Shown: positions 8,492-17,895 of the stretch, piece by piece | How the letters are laid out: each line of letters starts with the position of its first letter | Position numbering within the stretch: the first letter of the stretch is position 1 | Source: [Clostridium] aminophilum | Lineage (GTDB): Bacteria; Bacillota; Clostridia; Lachnospirales; Lachnospiraceae | Length of the DNA stretch: 64,000 nucleotides | NCBI RefSeq assembly: GCF_900101295.1 | Contig: NZ_FOIL01000003.1 | Span: 62,001-126,000, forward strand | Direction: 5' to 3' | The notes under the pieces: model-generated | Databases searched by the model: none | What the model was told of the DNA's origin: nothing | Seen by the model: only the letters and a program-made list of their open reading frames with translations | Translations under genes and position numbers: made by a program

Positions 8492-9451
8492 ATGGCAGTA
8501 AGAGATACAATCATTGCACTGTTGGCTGCGTTTGCGGTTACCGCGGCGCTGTGTCCGTATATTATTCCGATTCTTCACCGGTTCAAGTTCGGACAGGAGG
8601 TTCGCGATGACGGCCCGCAGTCACATCTGAAAAAGCAGGGAACGCCGACCATGGGCGGCGTGATGATTCTGGCCGGTTTTCTTGTGCCGGTTCTCATCTT
8701 TTCTCCGTCTTATCCGGAAATGATCCCGGTGGCCTTTCTCACCATCGGATTCGGTCTCATCGGATTCGCGGATGATTTCCTGAAAATCCGCAGGCATCAG
8801 TCCGAGGGACTGAACCCGAAGCAGAAGCTGGCCATGCAGTTTGCGGTGACCGCTGTTTTTGCATGGTACATCGTCGCAAAATCCGAGGCAGGCTGCGCGA
8901 TGCTGATCCCGTTCTGGAGGGAAAAGCTGGTTCTGCCGACGGCAGTCTTTGTTCCGGCTCTCTTCTTCATTGTTCTCGGAACCGATAACGGGACCAATTT
9001 TACCGACGGTCTGGACGGACTTCTCTCGTCCGTGACGCTTCCCATCGCCGGACTTCTGGCGCTGATCTCTGCCGCAGGAAACTGGGGAATCGGTCCCGCA
9101 GCCGGCGCGATGATGGGCGCACTGATGGGATTCCTTCTCTTTAACGCCCATCCTGCAAAGGTCTTCATGGGGGATACCGGATCTCTCGCCATCGGCGGTT
9201 TTGTGGCCGGCAGCGCCTTCATGATGAGAATTCCGATTTTTATTGCGATTTTCGGATTCATTTACATGATGGAAGTGATTTCGGTTATCATTCAGGTCGG
9301 GTATTTCAAAAAGACGCACGGAAAGCGTTTTTTCCGCATGGCGCCGATCCATCATCATTTCGAACTCGGTGGTGCCTCCGAGACACAGATTGTCAACGCC
9401 TTTTCGATTGTGACATTTCTGCTTTGTCTTGCGGCCTTAGCCGGTATGTAA
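8492..9451 (+). CDS. mraY: Phospho-N-acetylmuramoyl-pentapeptide transferase
   Basis: A 319-residue polytopic membrane enzyme that moves phospho-MurNAc-pentapeptide from UDP to undecaprenyl phosphate, giving lipid I, the first membrane step of peptidoglycan synthesis. Diagnostic motifs are DDFLKIRRHQSEGLNPKQK (about residues 92-110), DNGTNFTDGLDGL (about 165-177) with its metal-binding aspartates, and MAPIHHHFE (about 280-288). ATG 8492 is preceded by AAGAGGT. It begins the division and wall cluster: murD, an ftsW-type gene, divIB and ftsZ follow on the same strand with short gaps. Confidence 0.96.
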   Translation: MAVRDTIIALLAAFAVTAALCPYIIPILHRFKFGQEVRDDGPQSHLKKQGTPTMGGVMILAGFLVPVLIFSPSYPEMIPVAFLTIGFGLIGFADDFLKIRRHQSEGLNPKQKLAMQFAVTAVFAWYIVAKSEAGCAMLIPFWREKLVLPTAVFVPALFFIVLGTDNGTNFTDGLDGLLSSVTLPIAGLLALISAAGNWGIGPAAGAMMGALMGFLLFNAHPAKVFMGDTGSLAIGGFVAGSAFMMRIPIFIAIFGFIYMMEVISVIIQVGYFKKTHGKRFFRMAPIHHHFELGGASETQIVNAFSIVTFLLCLAALAGM

Positions 9452-9487
9452 TATGGTATTGATATAAACATTTAGGAGGATATAACA

Positions 9488-10834
9488 ATGGGTCAGAAAG
9501 TAATTGTCTGCGGAACCGGAAAGAGCGGAATCGCAGCAGCACGTCTTCTTCTTGCGAAGGGAGGAGAGGTTGTTCTCTATGACGGCAACACAAAGCTGGA
9601 TGCGGAGGCGCTTCGGAAACAGTTTTCAGAGGAGGACAAGGTGACGGTTGTTCTCGGGGAACTGACCAGAACCGATCTTCTCGGCGTAGAACTTGCGGTG
9701 ATCAGCCCGGGCATTTCCCTGGAAGTACCCTTCGTTCAGCTGATCGATGAGGTCGGCATTCCGATCTGGGGAGAACTGCAGCTGGCTTATCACTGCGGTG
9801 CGGGCAGAGTTGCGGCCATCACCGGCACCAATGGAAAGACAACCACCACATCACTGGTGGGGGAAATCCTGAAGACGAATTTTGACAGAGTCTATGTGGT
9901 CGGAAACATCGGCGAGCCGTATGCGGATCATGCGCTGGAGATGACGCCGGAGACGGTGACGGCATGTGAAGTATCTTCCTTTATGCTTGAGACAACAACC
10001 GATTTCCATCCGGTGGTCAGCGCGATCCTGAACATCACGCCGGATCATCTGGACCGCCATCACACCATGGAGCGCTATGCGGAGGTGAAAGAGTCCATTA
10101 CCGCCAACCAGACGGAAGAGGATACCTGTGTTCTGAATTACGACGACGAGGTTCTGCGCGCATTCGGTCAGAATATCAAGCCGCAGGTAGTATGGTTCTC
10201 CAGCCGTCATACCCTTGAAAAGGGCTATTACCTCGACGGTGAGAATATCGTATATAACGATGGCGAGAAGGTCGAGACTCTGATGAATGTGCATGAGATG
10301 ACGCTTCTGGGCCGCCACAACCACGAGAATGTGATGGCTGCCATTGCCATCACCCGCGCGCTGGGCGTTCCGATGGAGAAGATTCTTGGTGCAGTCAAGG
10401 TATTCAAGGCTGTGGAACACCGCATCGAGTTTGTCACCGAGCGGTTTGGCGTGAAGTACTACAATGATTCCAAGGGCACCAATCCGGATGCGGCGATTCA
10501 GGCCATCAAGGCGATGCCGGGACCGACACTTCTGATCGGCGGAGGTTACGACAAACACAGCGAGTTTGACGAGTGGATTGAGAGTTTTGACGGAAAGGTC
10601 CGTTATCTTGTTCTGATCGGACAGACCCGTGACAAGATTGCGGAGTGCGCGAAGGCACACGGCTTCAACGACATTATGTATGCCGAGGATCTTCAGGAAG
10701 CGGTTCAGGTCTGCGCAAGTTATGCGAATCCGGGCGATTATGTCCTTCTTTCTCCTGCCTGTGCAAGCTGGGGTCAGTTCAAGAGCTTCGAAGAGCGCGG
10801 AGAAAAGTTTAAAGAGTACGTTCGCAGTCTTTGA
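9488..10834 (+). CDS. murD: UDP-N-acetylmuramoylalanine--D-glutamate ligase
   Basis: A 448-residue cytoplasmic Mur ligase that adds D-glutamate to UDP-MurNAc-L-Ala using ATP. It shows the N-terminal Rossmann loop GTGKSGIAAARLL (about residues 9-21), the ATP loop GTNGKTTTTSLVGEIL (about 115-130), the middle motif LNITPDHLDRH and a C-terminal domain with YYNDSKGTNPDA. Length is normal. ATG 9488 lies 8 bases after GGAGGA. The 36-base gap after mraY holds no terminator, so the genes are likely cotranscribed. Confidence 0.96.
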   Translation: MGQKVIVCGTGKSGIAAARLLLAKGGEVVLYDGNTKLDAEALRKQFSEEDKVTVVLGELTRTDLLGVELAVISPGISLEVPFVQLIDEVGIPIWGELQLAYHCGAGRVAAITGTNGKTTTTSLVGEILKTNFDRVYVVGNIGEPYADHALEMTPETVTACEVSSFMLETTTDFHPVVSAILNITPDHLDRHHTMERYAEVKESITANQTEEDTCVLNYDDEVLRAFGQNIKPQVVWFSSRHTLEKGYYLDGENIVYNDGEKVETLMNVHEMTLLGRHNHENVMAAIAITRALGVPMEKILGAVKVFKAVEHRIEFVTERFGVKYYNDSKGTNPDAAIQAIKAMPGPTLLIGGGYDKHSEFDEWIESFDGKVRYLVLIGQTRDKIAECAKAHGFNDIMYAEDLQEAVQVCASYANPGDYVLLSPACASWGQFKSFEERGEKFKEYVRSL

Positions 10835-10870
10835 CCGGACATAAAATTGTAATACAGGGGAGAGTGAAAA

Positions 10871-12073
10871 ATGGCCGCTGCAGGAAAGCCGGGAAAACGA
10901 CGAGTAAAACGGTTTTACGACTATGAATTGCTGATCTCCATTATTTTCCTGTGTGTGTTCGGGCTTGTGATGATCTTCAGCGCAAGCTCGTACAAGGCAC
11001 AGCTGGAGTCGGGAAAATCCTACAGTTATGTATGGAAACAGGCCATGTTTGAGGCCGTCGGATTTGTAATTATGATCGCCGTCTCGAAGATGGACTATCA
11101 CAAGCTGATGATCTTTGCCTGGCCGTCCTATATCGCATCCTATGTGATGCTGATTCTGACGATGTTCACTCCTTTCGGTGTCGCATCGCACGGAAAAAAG
11201 CGGTGGCTGAAGCTGGGGCCGATCCAGTTCCAGCCGACGGAGTTTGTCAAGATTGCGCTGATCATGCTGCTGGCCTCACTGATCACTTATTACGGTCTGA
11301 GGATTAACGAAGAGCTGCGCGTGCGAAACGGATGGCGATTCTGGACCTGGGAGAGCAAATGGTGGAAGCTGGTGCTTCTGAGCGCTCCGCTGACTCTTCT
11401 GGTCACAAAAAACAATCTGAGTTCCGGTATCATCATTGCCGGGATCGTCTATGTGATGCTCTTTGTGGCGATGAAGAAGAAATGGGGGTTTATCGTCCTG
11501 CTGGGCGGTCTTGTGGCGATTCTTTTCGTTTCACCCTACATCGGCGATTTCTTGGAGTCGATTCATGTATTGCAGGACTATCAGCTTTCGCGAATTCATG
11601 TCTGGAAGAATCCGGTGAAATATTCCCAATCCGGCGGATATCAGGTGCTTCAGGGCCTCTATGCGATCGGCTCCGGCGGAATCCTGGGAAAGGGGCTGGG
11701 GCAGAGCCTTCAGAAACTCGGCTTTGTGCCGGAGGCGCAGAATGATATGATTTTCACCATCATCTGCGAGGAACTGGGTCTCTTCGGCGCGATCTGTCTC
11801 ATCGCCATGTTTGTGTTCATGATCTACCGTTTCGCCGTGATCGCCGAGAATGCACCGGATCTTCTCGGATCCATGCTGGTTGTCGGGATTATGGCTCACA
11901 TCGCAATTCAGGTTATTCTGAATATTGCGGTTGTCACGAATGTCATACCGAATACCGGTGTTACGCTGCCGTTCATCAGTTACGGAGGAACCTCCGTCAT
12001 GCTTTTGATGGTTGAGATGGGGCTGGCACTCAGCGTGTCCAACCGGATCAGACAGGATGAGAACAATGGATGA
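10871..12073 (+). CDS. ftsW: SEDS-family peptidoglycan glycosyltransferase, FtsW/SpoVE type
   Basis: A 400-residue membrane protein with about ten helices of the SEDS family, which polymerises lipid II into glycan strands together with a class B PBP at the septum. Motifs include GLVMIFSASSYKA near the N-terminus, KRWLKLGPIQFQPTEFVKIAL (about residues 112-131), GGILGKGLGQSLQKLGFVPEA with the conserved ENDMIFTI-like tail QNDMIFTI, and NTGVTLPFISYGGTS near the C-terminus. Position after murD and before divIB favours FtsW or SpoVE over RodA. The stop overlaps the divIB start by 8 bases. No murG lies between them, unlike many dcw clusters. Confidence 0.9.
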   Translation: MAAAGKPGKRRVKRFYDYELLISIIFLCVFGLVMIFSASSYKAQLESGKSYSYVWKQAMFEAVGFVIMIAVSKMDYHKLMIFAWPSYIASYVMLILTMFTPFGVASHGKKRWLKLGPIQFQPTEFVKIALIMLLASLITYYGLRINEELRVRNGWRFWTWESKWWKLVLLSAPLTLLVTKNNLSSGIIIAGIVYVMLFVAMKKKWGFIVLLGGLVAILFVSPYIGDFLESIHVLQDYQLSRIHVWKNPVKYSQSGGYQVLQGLYAIGSGGILGKGLGQSLQKLGFVPEAQNDMIFTIICEELGLFGAICLIAMFVFMIYRFAVIAENAPDLLGSMLVVGIMAHIAIQVILNIAVVTNVIPNTGVTLPFISYGGTSVMLLMVEMGLALSVSNRIRQDENNG

Positions 12074-12851
12074 GAAGAAACGCTTTCAGGCTTTCCGCAC
12101 GGAAGAACCGAAGATCATCAGATTTCAGCAGGCGCTGAAACGGAAAAAGAAATATACGGTTTGGATTGCTGCGGCAGTCGGTGGGCTGGTCCTGGTTGTT
12201 CTTCTGCTCTGCGTTCAGATCCGTGAGGTAAAGGTGAGCGGCAACCGGCATTATTCTCAGGAAGAGATTGAGGAAAAAGTTTTTCGGGAGCCCTTTGCGA
12301 GGAGCAGTCTGCTGACCTTTTTACGCAACCGGTTCCGACCGCACGAGAAGATCCCGTTTATCGAAGACTACCGGATTGCTTTTCGGTCACCGGTTTCCTG
12401 TGAGATCATCGTCTACGAAAAGAGCATCGTCGGTTATGTATCCTATATGTCCAGCAACCTCTATTTCGACAAAGACGGGGTGGTGGTGGAGAGCACATCG
12501 GATATCTATGAGGGAGCGCCGCAGGTGACGGGTCTGCACTTCGGACATATCGTTTTGGGAAAGGCACTTCCGGTGGACAATCCGGAGATTTTCCGCCAGA
12601 TTCTGAATCTGACGCAGGAACTGGCCACCAGCAATATTGTTCCGGACAAGATCAGCTATGACGACAAGATGAATGCAACGCTCTTTATCCGAGATCTGGT
12701 GGTGAAACTCGGAGGAAGTGAGTCGATGGACGGGAAGCTGACAGAGCTCGCGGATATCGTTTCGGATTATCCGGATCTGTCCGGAACGCTGTATCTTGAC
12801 AGCTTTGACAGCTCGAATTCGAATCCGATGTACCGGTTTGAGAAGAAATGA
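12066..12851 (+). CDS. divIB: Cell division protein FtsQ/DivIB
   Basis: A 261-residue bitopic protein with a basic cytoplasmic N-terminus, one membrane helix (about residues 36-57), then a POTRA/FtsQ-type domain starting VQIREVKVSGNRHYSQEEIE and a beta domain beyond it. DivIB/FtsQ scaffolds the division complex with FtsL and FtsB outside the membrane. I start at ATG 12066, which overlaps the end of the ftsW gene by 8 bases (ATGGATGA) and is preceded by AGGATGAG; a longer in-frame start at 12012 lies well inside ftsW. The sequence is less conserved than its neighbours, as is usual for the family. Confidence 0.88.
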   Translation: MDEKKRFQAFRTEEPKIIRFQQALKRKKKYTVWIAAAVGGLVLVVLLLCVQIREVKVSGNRHYSQEEIEEKVFREPFARSSLLTFLRNRFRPHEKIPFIEDYRIAFRSPVSCEIIVYEKSIVGYVSYMSSNLYFDKDGVVVESTSDIYEGAPQVTGLHFGHIVLGKALPVDNPEIFRQILNLTQELATSNIVPDKISYDDKMNATLFIRDLVVKLGGSESMDGKLTELADIVSDYPDLSGTLYLDSFDSSNSNPMYRFEKK

Positions 12852-12859
12852 AAATTTTG

Positions 12860-12888
12860 TTGATTTTTGACCGGAAATAAAATATATT
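12860..12888 (+). promoter_or_regulatory. Probable sigma-A promoter for ftsZ
   Basis: TTGATT (12860-12865) and TATATT (12883-12888) are separated by exactly 17 bases in the AT-rich 124-base gap before ftsZ. This would give ftsZ its own transcript in addition to any read-through from the wall genes. Confidence 0.5.
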
Positions 12889-12975
12889 AGTTAATGTCTA
12901 TGCATATGAACGAAACTGGGAGAAATTTCAGTTAATCATGGATAAAAAACGGAAAAGCGAAGAGGAGGAAGCATC

Positions 12976-14196
12976 TTGTTAGAGGTTAAGATGAGTGAGT
13001 CAGAGAACTCCGCCAGAATTATTGTAGTGGGTGTCGGCGGTGCCGGCAACAATGCGGTCAACCGTATGATCGACGAGAACACGGCAGGAGTGGAGTTTAT
13101 CGGAGTAAACACAGATAAACAGGCACTTCAGGGCTGTAAGGCTTCCACACCGATGCAGATCGGTGAAAAACTGACCAAGGGTCTCGGCGCAGGCGCAAAA
13201 CCGGAGATCGGCGAGAAGGCTGCGGAAGAGAGTCAGGACGAGATTCAGTCCAGCCTTAAGGGGGCGGACATGGTCTTTGTCACCTGCGGTATGGGCGGCG
13301 GTACCGGTACCGGTGCGGCTCCGGTTATCGCGAAGATTGCAAAGGATATGGGCATCCTTACGGTCGGCGTTGTGACAAAGCCGTTCCGCTTTGAGGGTAA
13401 GAAGAGAATGAACAATGCGCTCGGCGGCATCGAAAAGCTGAAGAGCAATGTAGATACTCTGATTGTGATCCCGAATGACAAGCTTCTGGAGATCGTGGAC
13501 CGTCATACCTCCATTCCGGAGGCACTGAAGAAGGCGGATGCGGTTCTCCAGCAGGCCGTTCAGGGAATCACCGATCTGATCAGCAGCGCAGGTCTGATCA
13601 ACCTCGACTTTGCGGATGTTCAGACGGTTATGAAGGATAAGGGTGTTGCCCACATCGGTATCGGTCACGCAAAGGGCGATGATAAGGCAACCGAGGCAGT
13701 GAAGCAGGCAGTATCCAGCCCGCTGCTGGAGACCTCCATCGACGGCGCAACCGATGTCATCATCAATATCACCGGCGACATTTCCCTCATCGAGGCGAAT
13801 GAGGCAGCCACCTATGTTCAGGAACTTGCCGGCGAGGATGCGAACATCATCTTCGGTGCAATGTATGATGAGAATGCGCAGGATGACTGCACGATTACGG
13901 TTATTGCAACCGGTCTGGACGAGCAGCAGTCCGCAGGAGCTGTAAAGCACATGGAGGATGTTGCTTCCTTCCGCCCGAAGGAGACTGCCCCGCGTGAGGA
14001 GGCCGCTCCGGCTCCGCAGCCGGTACGTGTTGCTCCGTCTAATCCGAATTACGACAGCACGCCGGTGTATACCGCTCCGTCTGTTCCGATTCAGCCGGTT
14101 ACCCCGGTACAGAGCGATCTGAGCGCGCCGGTTCGTCCGCAGCGCAGAGAGCAGACGCTGAATATCCCGGATTTCCTGAACAGAAAGAAGAATTAA
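12976..14196 (+). CDS. ftsZ: Cell division GTPase FtsZ
   Basis: A 406-residue tubulin homologue that polymerises into the division ring. Visible are the N-terminal [14 protein letters not shown], the tubulin signature [10 protein letters not shown] (about residues 109-118), NLDFADV, a variable proline-rich linker from about 335, and the C-terminal peptide [12 protein letters not shown] that binds ring partners such as FtsA/SepF. No ftsA is nearby, as is usual in this lineage, where SepF takes that role. The start is probably TTG 12976, 6-7 bases after AGGAGGA; ATG 12991 is further from the ribosome site and would remove family-typical residues LEVK. Confidence 0.96.
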   Translation: MLEVKMSESENSARIIVVGVGGAGNNAVNRMIDENTAGVEFIGVNTDKQALQGCKASTPMQIGEKLTKGLGAGAKPEIGEKAAEESQDEIQSSLKGADMVFVTCGMGGGTGTGAAPVIAKIAKDMGILTVGVVTKPFRFEGKKRMNNALGGIEKLKSNVDTLIVIPNDKLLEIVDRHTSIPEALKKADAVLQQAVQGITDLISSAGLINLDFADVQTVMKDKGVAHIGIGHAKGDDKATEAVKQAVSSPLLETSIDGATDVIINITGDISLIEANEAATYVQELAGEDANIIFGAMYDENAQDDCTITVIATGLDEQQSAGAVKHMEDVASFRPKETAPREEAAPAPQPVRVAPSNPNYDSTPVYTAPSVPIQPVTPVQSDLSAPVRPQRREQTLNIPDFLNRKKN

Positions 14197-14230
14197 TGGG
14201 ATAAAAATCCTGAAAGGAATCGATTGAAAC

Positions 14231-15025
14231 ATGAAAGAACTTCAGAATATCATCACCGAAGTGGTTAACTCCAACGGCAGAAAGAGACCGGATATGGATC
14301 ACATCATCGAGCTTCTCAAGACGGAAGAGGGGATGTTTTCCTTCCTGATCAGCGAGACGAGAAACTATTATCTCGGCGCTGAGGCCGGTCATCCGAGCGC
14401 ATACATTTTTACCGACCGTGACTGGGCGGTAGAGATGGCGAAGGAGGTAGCCGCGATTGCACCGGGAAGAAATTTCCGCATCCGTGAGATTACTCCGGCG
14501 GAGAGACTCGGATTCTTCGGTGATCTGGCACGCTCCGGATTCACGGCCGTTACCATCAACAGCGGCCACGAGGCGCTGACCATTCCGCTGTTTGCTGTTG
14601 TAAAGAAACCGGAAGAGGTAGAGGGCGTCATCATGAATCCGCATCTGGTGAGAAGCCTGAACCAGTTTGAGCAGGCTATTTCCGAGCACACTGCAAGCGA
14701 GGATATGCAGAATATTGCGGTAGATCTTCTGTCCACCGCAAAGCTGATCCTTCCGTGCGCGGAGAACGATGAGAAGAATCACCCGCTGATCTCCAATGAC
14801 AAGGGTGAGAAGTATCTCGTTGTCTTCACCGACCCGATGGAGATGATCCGCTTTGACAACAAGCATAAGTTCCAGGTGAAGCCGGCAACCATGCGTGAAC
14901 TTCGTGATCTCGCGAAGGCATATGACGGCATCGTGATTAACCCGGTTGGCGTGGAGCTGATCTGCGACAATGAGAAGATCGGCAGAATCGTGAATTTCGG
15001 TTCCGGTCTGAAGGTGATCAAGTAA
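14231..15025 (+). CDS. SseB-family protein
   Basis: A 264-residue soluble protein with an SseB N-terminal-like domain in two parts: residues about 60-150 (AYIFTDRDWAVEMAKEV) and 190-260 (YLVVFTDPMEMIRFDNKHKF, GIVINPVGVELI). SseB was named for enhanced serine sensitivity in enterobacteria; the molecular role in Firmicutes is not established. The gene follows ftsZ by 34 bases with an AAAGGAAT ribosome site, so it probably shares the ftsZ transcript. It ends at a strong terminator region facing coaX. Confidence 0.72.
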   Translation: MKELQNIITEVVNSNGRKRPDMDHIIELLKTEEGMFSFLISETRNYYLGAEAGHPSAYIFTDRDWAVEMAKEVAAIAPGRNFRIREITPAERLGFFGDLARSGFTAVTINSGHEALTIPLFAVVKKPEEVEGVIMNPHLVRSLNQFEQAISEHTASEDMQNIAVDLLSTAKLILPCAENDEKNHPLISNDKGEKYLVVFTDPMEMIRFDNKHKFQVKPATMRELRDLAKAYDGIVINPVGVELICDNEKIGRIVNFGSGLKVIK

Positions 15026-15075
15026 TAAAGAATACGTTGTTTAACGTGTGTTCTTGGATTAATGGAATAATGCAA

Positions 15076-15140
15076 CGGGTTTTTACGAAACAAAACCCGA
15101 AAAAAGCTGTGAAACCTTTTTTGAGGTTCCACAGCTTTTT
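15076..15140. terminator. Two hairpins forming a bidirectional terminator between the SseB-like gene and coaX
   Basis: The first stem is CGGGTTTT (15076-15083) with AAAACCCG (15092-15099). The second, longer stem pairs AAAAAGCTGTG and following bases (from 15101) with CACAGCTTTTT (ending 15140). The A tract on one side and T tract on the other allow it to stop both converging transcripts. Confidence 0.85.
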
Positions 15141-15170
15141 GTAGCAAAAGGCCGGCTTGCGACTGCATGC

Positions 15171-15944
15171 TCATTGTGCGTTTTTTTCGTAGAGCGCCAG
15201 AAGCCCCTTCAGCATCAGCGTCGGATCATAGATGATGCGGTGCTTCATGTGCGGCAGAAGGAGTTTTACGAGGCCTCCGGTCGCGACGATGCTGGCTTCG
15301 TCGGAGAAATCCAGTTCCGCCATGACGCGGCTCAGCATTCCGTCGATCATGGATGCGTGCCCGTAAATGATGCCGCTCTGCATACTCTCGACAGTATTGC
15401 GGCCGATGGCGCGGCGCGGCGTCTCCAGACTGATTTTCGGAAGCTGTGCCGTCCCGTTGGTCAGGGCGTCGAGTGAGAGCCGCAGACCCGGCAGAATGCA
15501 GCCGCCGATAAAGTTGCTGTTTTTATCGACCACCGAGATGGTGGTGGCGGTACCCATGTCGACGATGACGATGGGCGGTTTATGTTCCTCCAGCGAACCC
15601 ACGGTGTTCACGATCATATCGCTTCCGACGGCTCTCGGATTGTCCATCCGGATATTGAGCCCGGTCTTGATTCCTGCTCCGACAAAATGGGAACGGACGC
15701 CGGTGATTTTCCGGATTGCCTCCGCGATGGTTCGGTTCAGCGGCGGCACGACGGAACAGATCATCGCTCCCTGAATGTCGGACGGATTGATGTGATAGAT
15801 TTCCAGGATGGACTTCAGCGCGATGGCGTATTCCAGATTCGGTTTGCCGATGACGGTTGTGAGACGTTCCCAAAAATAGGTTTTTTTGTGGTCAATGCAT
15901 CCGATGGAGATCGTTGTGTTCGCAATATCGACAGCGAGGATCAA
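15171..15944 (-). CDS. coaX: Type III pantothenate kinase
   Basis: A 257-residue ASKHA-fold kinase that phosphorylates pantothenate, the first step of coenzyme A synthesis. Diagnostic motifs are the N-terminal LAVDIANTTISIGC with the catalytic Asp6, DNPRAVGSDMIVNTVG, and the phosphate-2 motif DMGTATTISVVD (about residues 127-138), followed by GGCILPGLRLSLDAL. Length is normal. The start codon at 15942-15944 has AGGAGG just upstream on the minus strand. It is divergent from prfC and convergent with the SseB-like gene. Confidence 0.95.
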   Translation of the reverse strand: MILAVDIANTTISIGCIDHKKTYFWERLTTVIGKPNLEYAIALKSILEIYHINPSDIQGAMICSVVPPLNRTIAEAIRKITGVRSHFVGAGIKTGLNIRMDNPRAVGSDMIVNTVGSLEEHKPPIVIVDMGTATTISVVDKNSNFIGGCILPGLRLSLDALTNGTAQLPKISLETPRRAIGRNTVESMQSGIIYGHASMIDGMLSRVMAELDFSDEASIVATGGLVKLLLPHMKHRIIYDPTLMLKGLLALYEKNAQ

Positions 15945-15985
15945 ATGAAATCCCTCCTTATCCGTTTGTGTTTTTTCTGGTTTAC

Positions 15986-16014
15986 AGTATAATCTGATTT
16001 CCGCCGGAAGACAA
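15986..16014 (-). promoter_or_regulatory. Probable sigma-A promoter for coaX
   Basis: On the minus strand TTGTCT (16014-16009) and TATACT (15991-15986) are spaced by 17 bases, about 42 bases upstream of the coaX start. Confidence 0.6.
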
Positions 16015-16023
16015 GCAAAGCAG

Positions 16024-16052
16024 TTGACTTGCGGGTATACACAAGATACAAT
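16024..16052 (+). promoter_or_regulatory. Probable sigma-A promoter for prfC
   Basis: TTGACT (16024-16029) and TACAAT (16047-16052) are spaced by 17 bases. The -35 boxes of this promoter and of the divergent coaX promoter lie only 9 bases apart, so the two polymerase sites could compete. Confidence 0.7.
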
Positions 16053-16104
16053 ATAGAAGTTTATGAGAAGATAACAGCAATACCATATATCGGAGGTTTA
16101 TCCC

Positions 16105-17700
16105 GTGGGAAATATGAACGACGAAATCAAGAAAAGACGCACGTTTGCGATCATCTCGCATCCGGATGCCGGTAAGACGACGTTGACCGAGAAGTTTCTT
16201 CTGTACGGAGGCGCGATCAACCTGGCCGGAACGGTCAAAGGAAGAAAAGCGACCAAGCATGCGGTATCCGACTGGATGGAGATCGAGAAGAAGAGAGGAA
16301 TCTCGGTAACCAGCTCCGTTCTCCAGTTCAATTATGACGGATTCTGCATTAACATCCTCGACACGCCGGGACATCAGGATTTCTCGGAGGATACATACCG
16401 CACGCTGATGGCGGCTGACTCCGCCGTCATGGTCATCGACGGCTCGAAGGGTGTCGAGGCGCAGACCATTAAGCTCTTTAAGGTCTGTGTCATGAGACAT
16501 ATTCCGATCTTCACCTTTATCAATAAGTTTGACCGGGAGGCAAGAGATCCGTTTGAGCTGATGGATGAGATCGAGGATATCCTCGGCATCTCCACCTGCC
16601 CGATCAACTGGCCCATCGGAAGCGGAAAGAACTTCAAGGGCGTATATAACCGCCAGACTCAGAAGATTGAGACATTTAAGGCAAATATGGCAGGACAGAA
16701 GGCCGTAGAAGAGAAGGATTATTCACTGGATGATCCGGAACTTGAGGAGACCATCGGAATCACGAACTTCAGTCATCTTCACGACGATCTGGAACTTCTC
16801 GACGGTGCGGGTGCCGAGTTCGACCAGGCGAAGGTCAGTGCCGGTGAGCTGACACCGGTATTCTTCGGATCCGCGCTGACGAACTTCGGTGTTCAGACAT
16901 TCCTGGAGCATTTCCTTCAGATGACAACCTCCCCGCTGCCGAGAAAAGCGGGAGAGAAGATGGTGGATCCCTTCGAAGACAACTTCTCCGCGTTTGTCTT
17001 TAAGATTCAGGCAAACATGAATCCGGCGCACCGTGACCGTGTTGCATTTATGCGCATTGTCTCCGGAAAGTTCACCGCCGGAATGGAAGTCAATCATGTG
17101 CAGGGCGGACGAAAGATGCGCCTGACCCAGCCGCAGCAGATGATGGCGGATGAGAGAAAGAACGTCGAGGAGGCATATGCCGGCGATATCATCGGTATCT
17201 TTGATCCGGGCGTATTTTCCATCGGAGACACGCTCAGCGAAAAGGACGCATCGCTGCAGTTCGAAGGCATTCCGACCTTCGCACCGGAGCATTTTGCAAG
17301 AGTGCGTCAGATCGATACCATGAAGCGCAAGCAGTTTGTCAAGGGTATCACCCAGATCGCTCAGGAAGGCGCAATTCAGATCTTCCGCGAGGTGAATGCC
17401 GGCATGGAGGAGATCATCGTCGGCGCGGTCGGAACCCTTCAGTTTGACGTTCTGATCTTCCGCCTGAAGAGCGAATACAATGTTGAAGTCGGTCTGGACC
17501 AGCTTCCGTACGAGTATATCCGCTGGATCGAGAATCCGGAAGAGATCGATGTGGAGAATATCGAAGGAACTTCAGATATGAAGACCATTCACGATATGAA
17601 AGACCGTCCGCTTCTCCTGTTTGCACACGAGTGGAGTGTCGGCATGGTTCTTGACCGCAACAAGGGCCTGAAACTGTCCGAGTTCGGACGCAATACCTGA
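16105..17700 (+). CDS. prfC: Peptide chain release factor 3
   Basis: A 531-residue translational GTPase that recycles release factors 1 and 2 from the ribosome after termination. The G motifs are clear: G1 SHPDAGKTTLTEK (about residues 15-27), G2 region with RGISVTSSVLQF, G3 DTPGHQDFSEDTYR (about 84-97) and G4 NKFDREARD. The RF3 features, including the DWMEIEKKRGIS stretch, separate it from EF-G. The likely start is GTG 16105, 7 bases after GGAGGT; ATG 16114 would be 16 bases away. It is monocistronic: its own promoter upstream and a terminator directly downstream. Confidence 0.96.
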   Translation: MGNMNDEIKKRRTFAIISHPDAGKTTLTEKFLLYGGAINLAGTVKGRKATKHAVSDWMEIEKKRGISVTSSVLQFNYDGFCINILDTPGHQDFSEDTYRTLMAADSAVMVIDGSKGVEAQTIKLFKVCVMRHIPIFTFINKFDREARDPFELMDEIEDILGISTCPINWPIGSGKNFKGVYNRQTQKIETFKANMAGQKAVEEKDYSLDDPELEETIGITNFSHLHDDLELLDGAGAEFDQAKVSAGELTPVFFGSALTNFGVQTFLEHFLQMTTSPLPRKAGEKMVDPFEDNFSAFVFKIQANMNPAHRDRVAFMRIVSGKFTAGMEVNHVQGGRKMRLTQPQQMMADERKNVEEAYAGDIIGIFDPGVFSIGDTLSEKDASLQFEGIPTFAPEHFARVRQIDTMKRKQFVKGITQIAQEGAIQIFREVNAGMEEIIVGAVGTLQFDVLIFRLKSEYNVEVGLDQLPYEYIRWIENPEEIDVENIEGTSDMKTIHDMKDRPLLLFAHEWSVGMVLDRNKGLKLSEFGRNT

Positions 17701-17711
17701 TCCGGATAAAC

Positions 17712-17744
17712 AGGCAGGCTCTGCTTTGGCAGAACCTGCCTTTG
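17712..17744 (+). terminator. Rho-independent terminator after prfC
   Basis: AGGCAGG-TCTGC pairs with GCAGA-CCTGCCT across a short loop (17712-17741), with one unpaired base on each side, followed by TTTG. The T tract is short. Confidence 0.7.
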
Positions 17745-17895
17745 ATGCATCAAACGAAAGGTTCTCCGGTTTTTCCATAACAAAAGCGATCCGCGAGGAT
17801 GCGAAGGCCGCTGCAGGGATGACCCGATGAAACCGTCAGCCGTTCCCGGAGAGCGCAGGCAAAAGAGATGGGAAGCGGGAGCAGGAAGGAGTAAT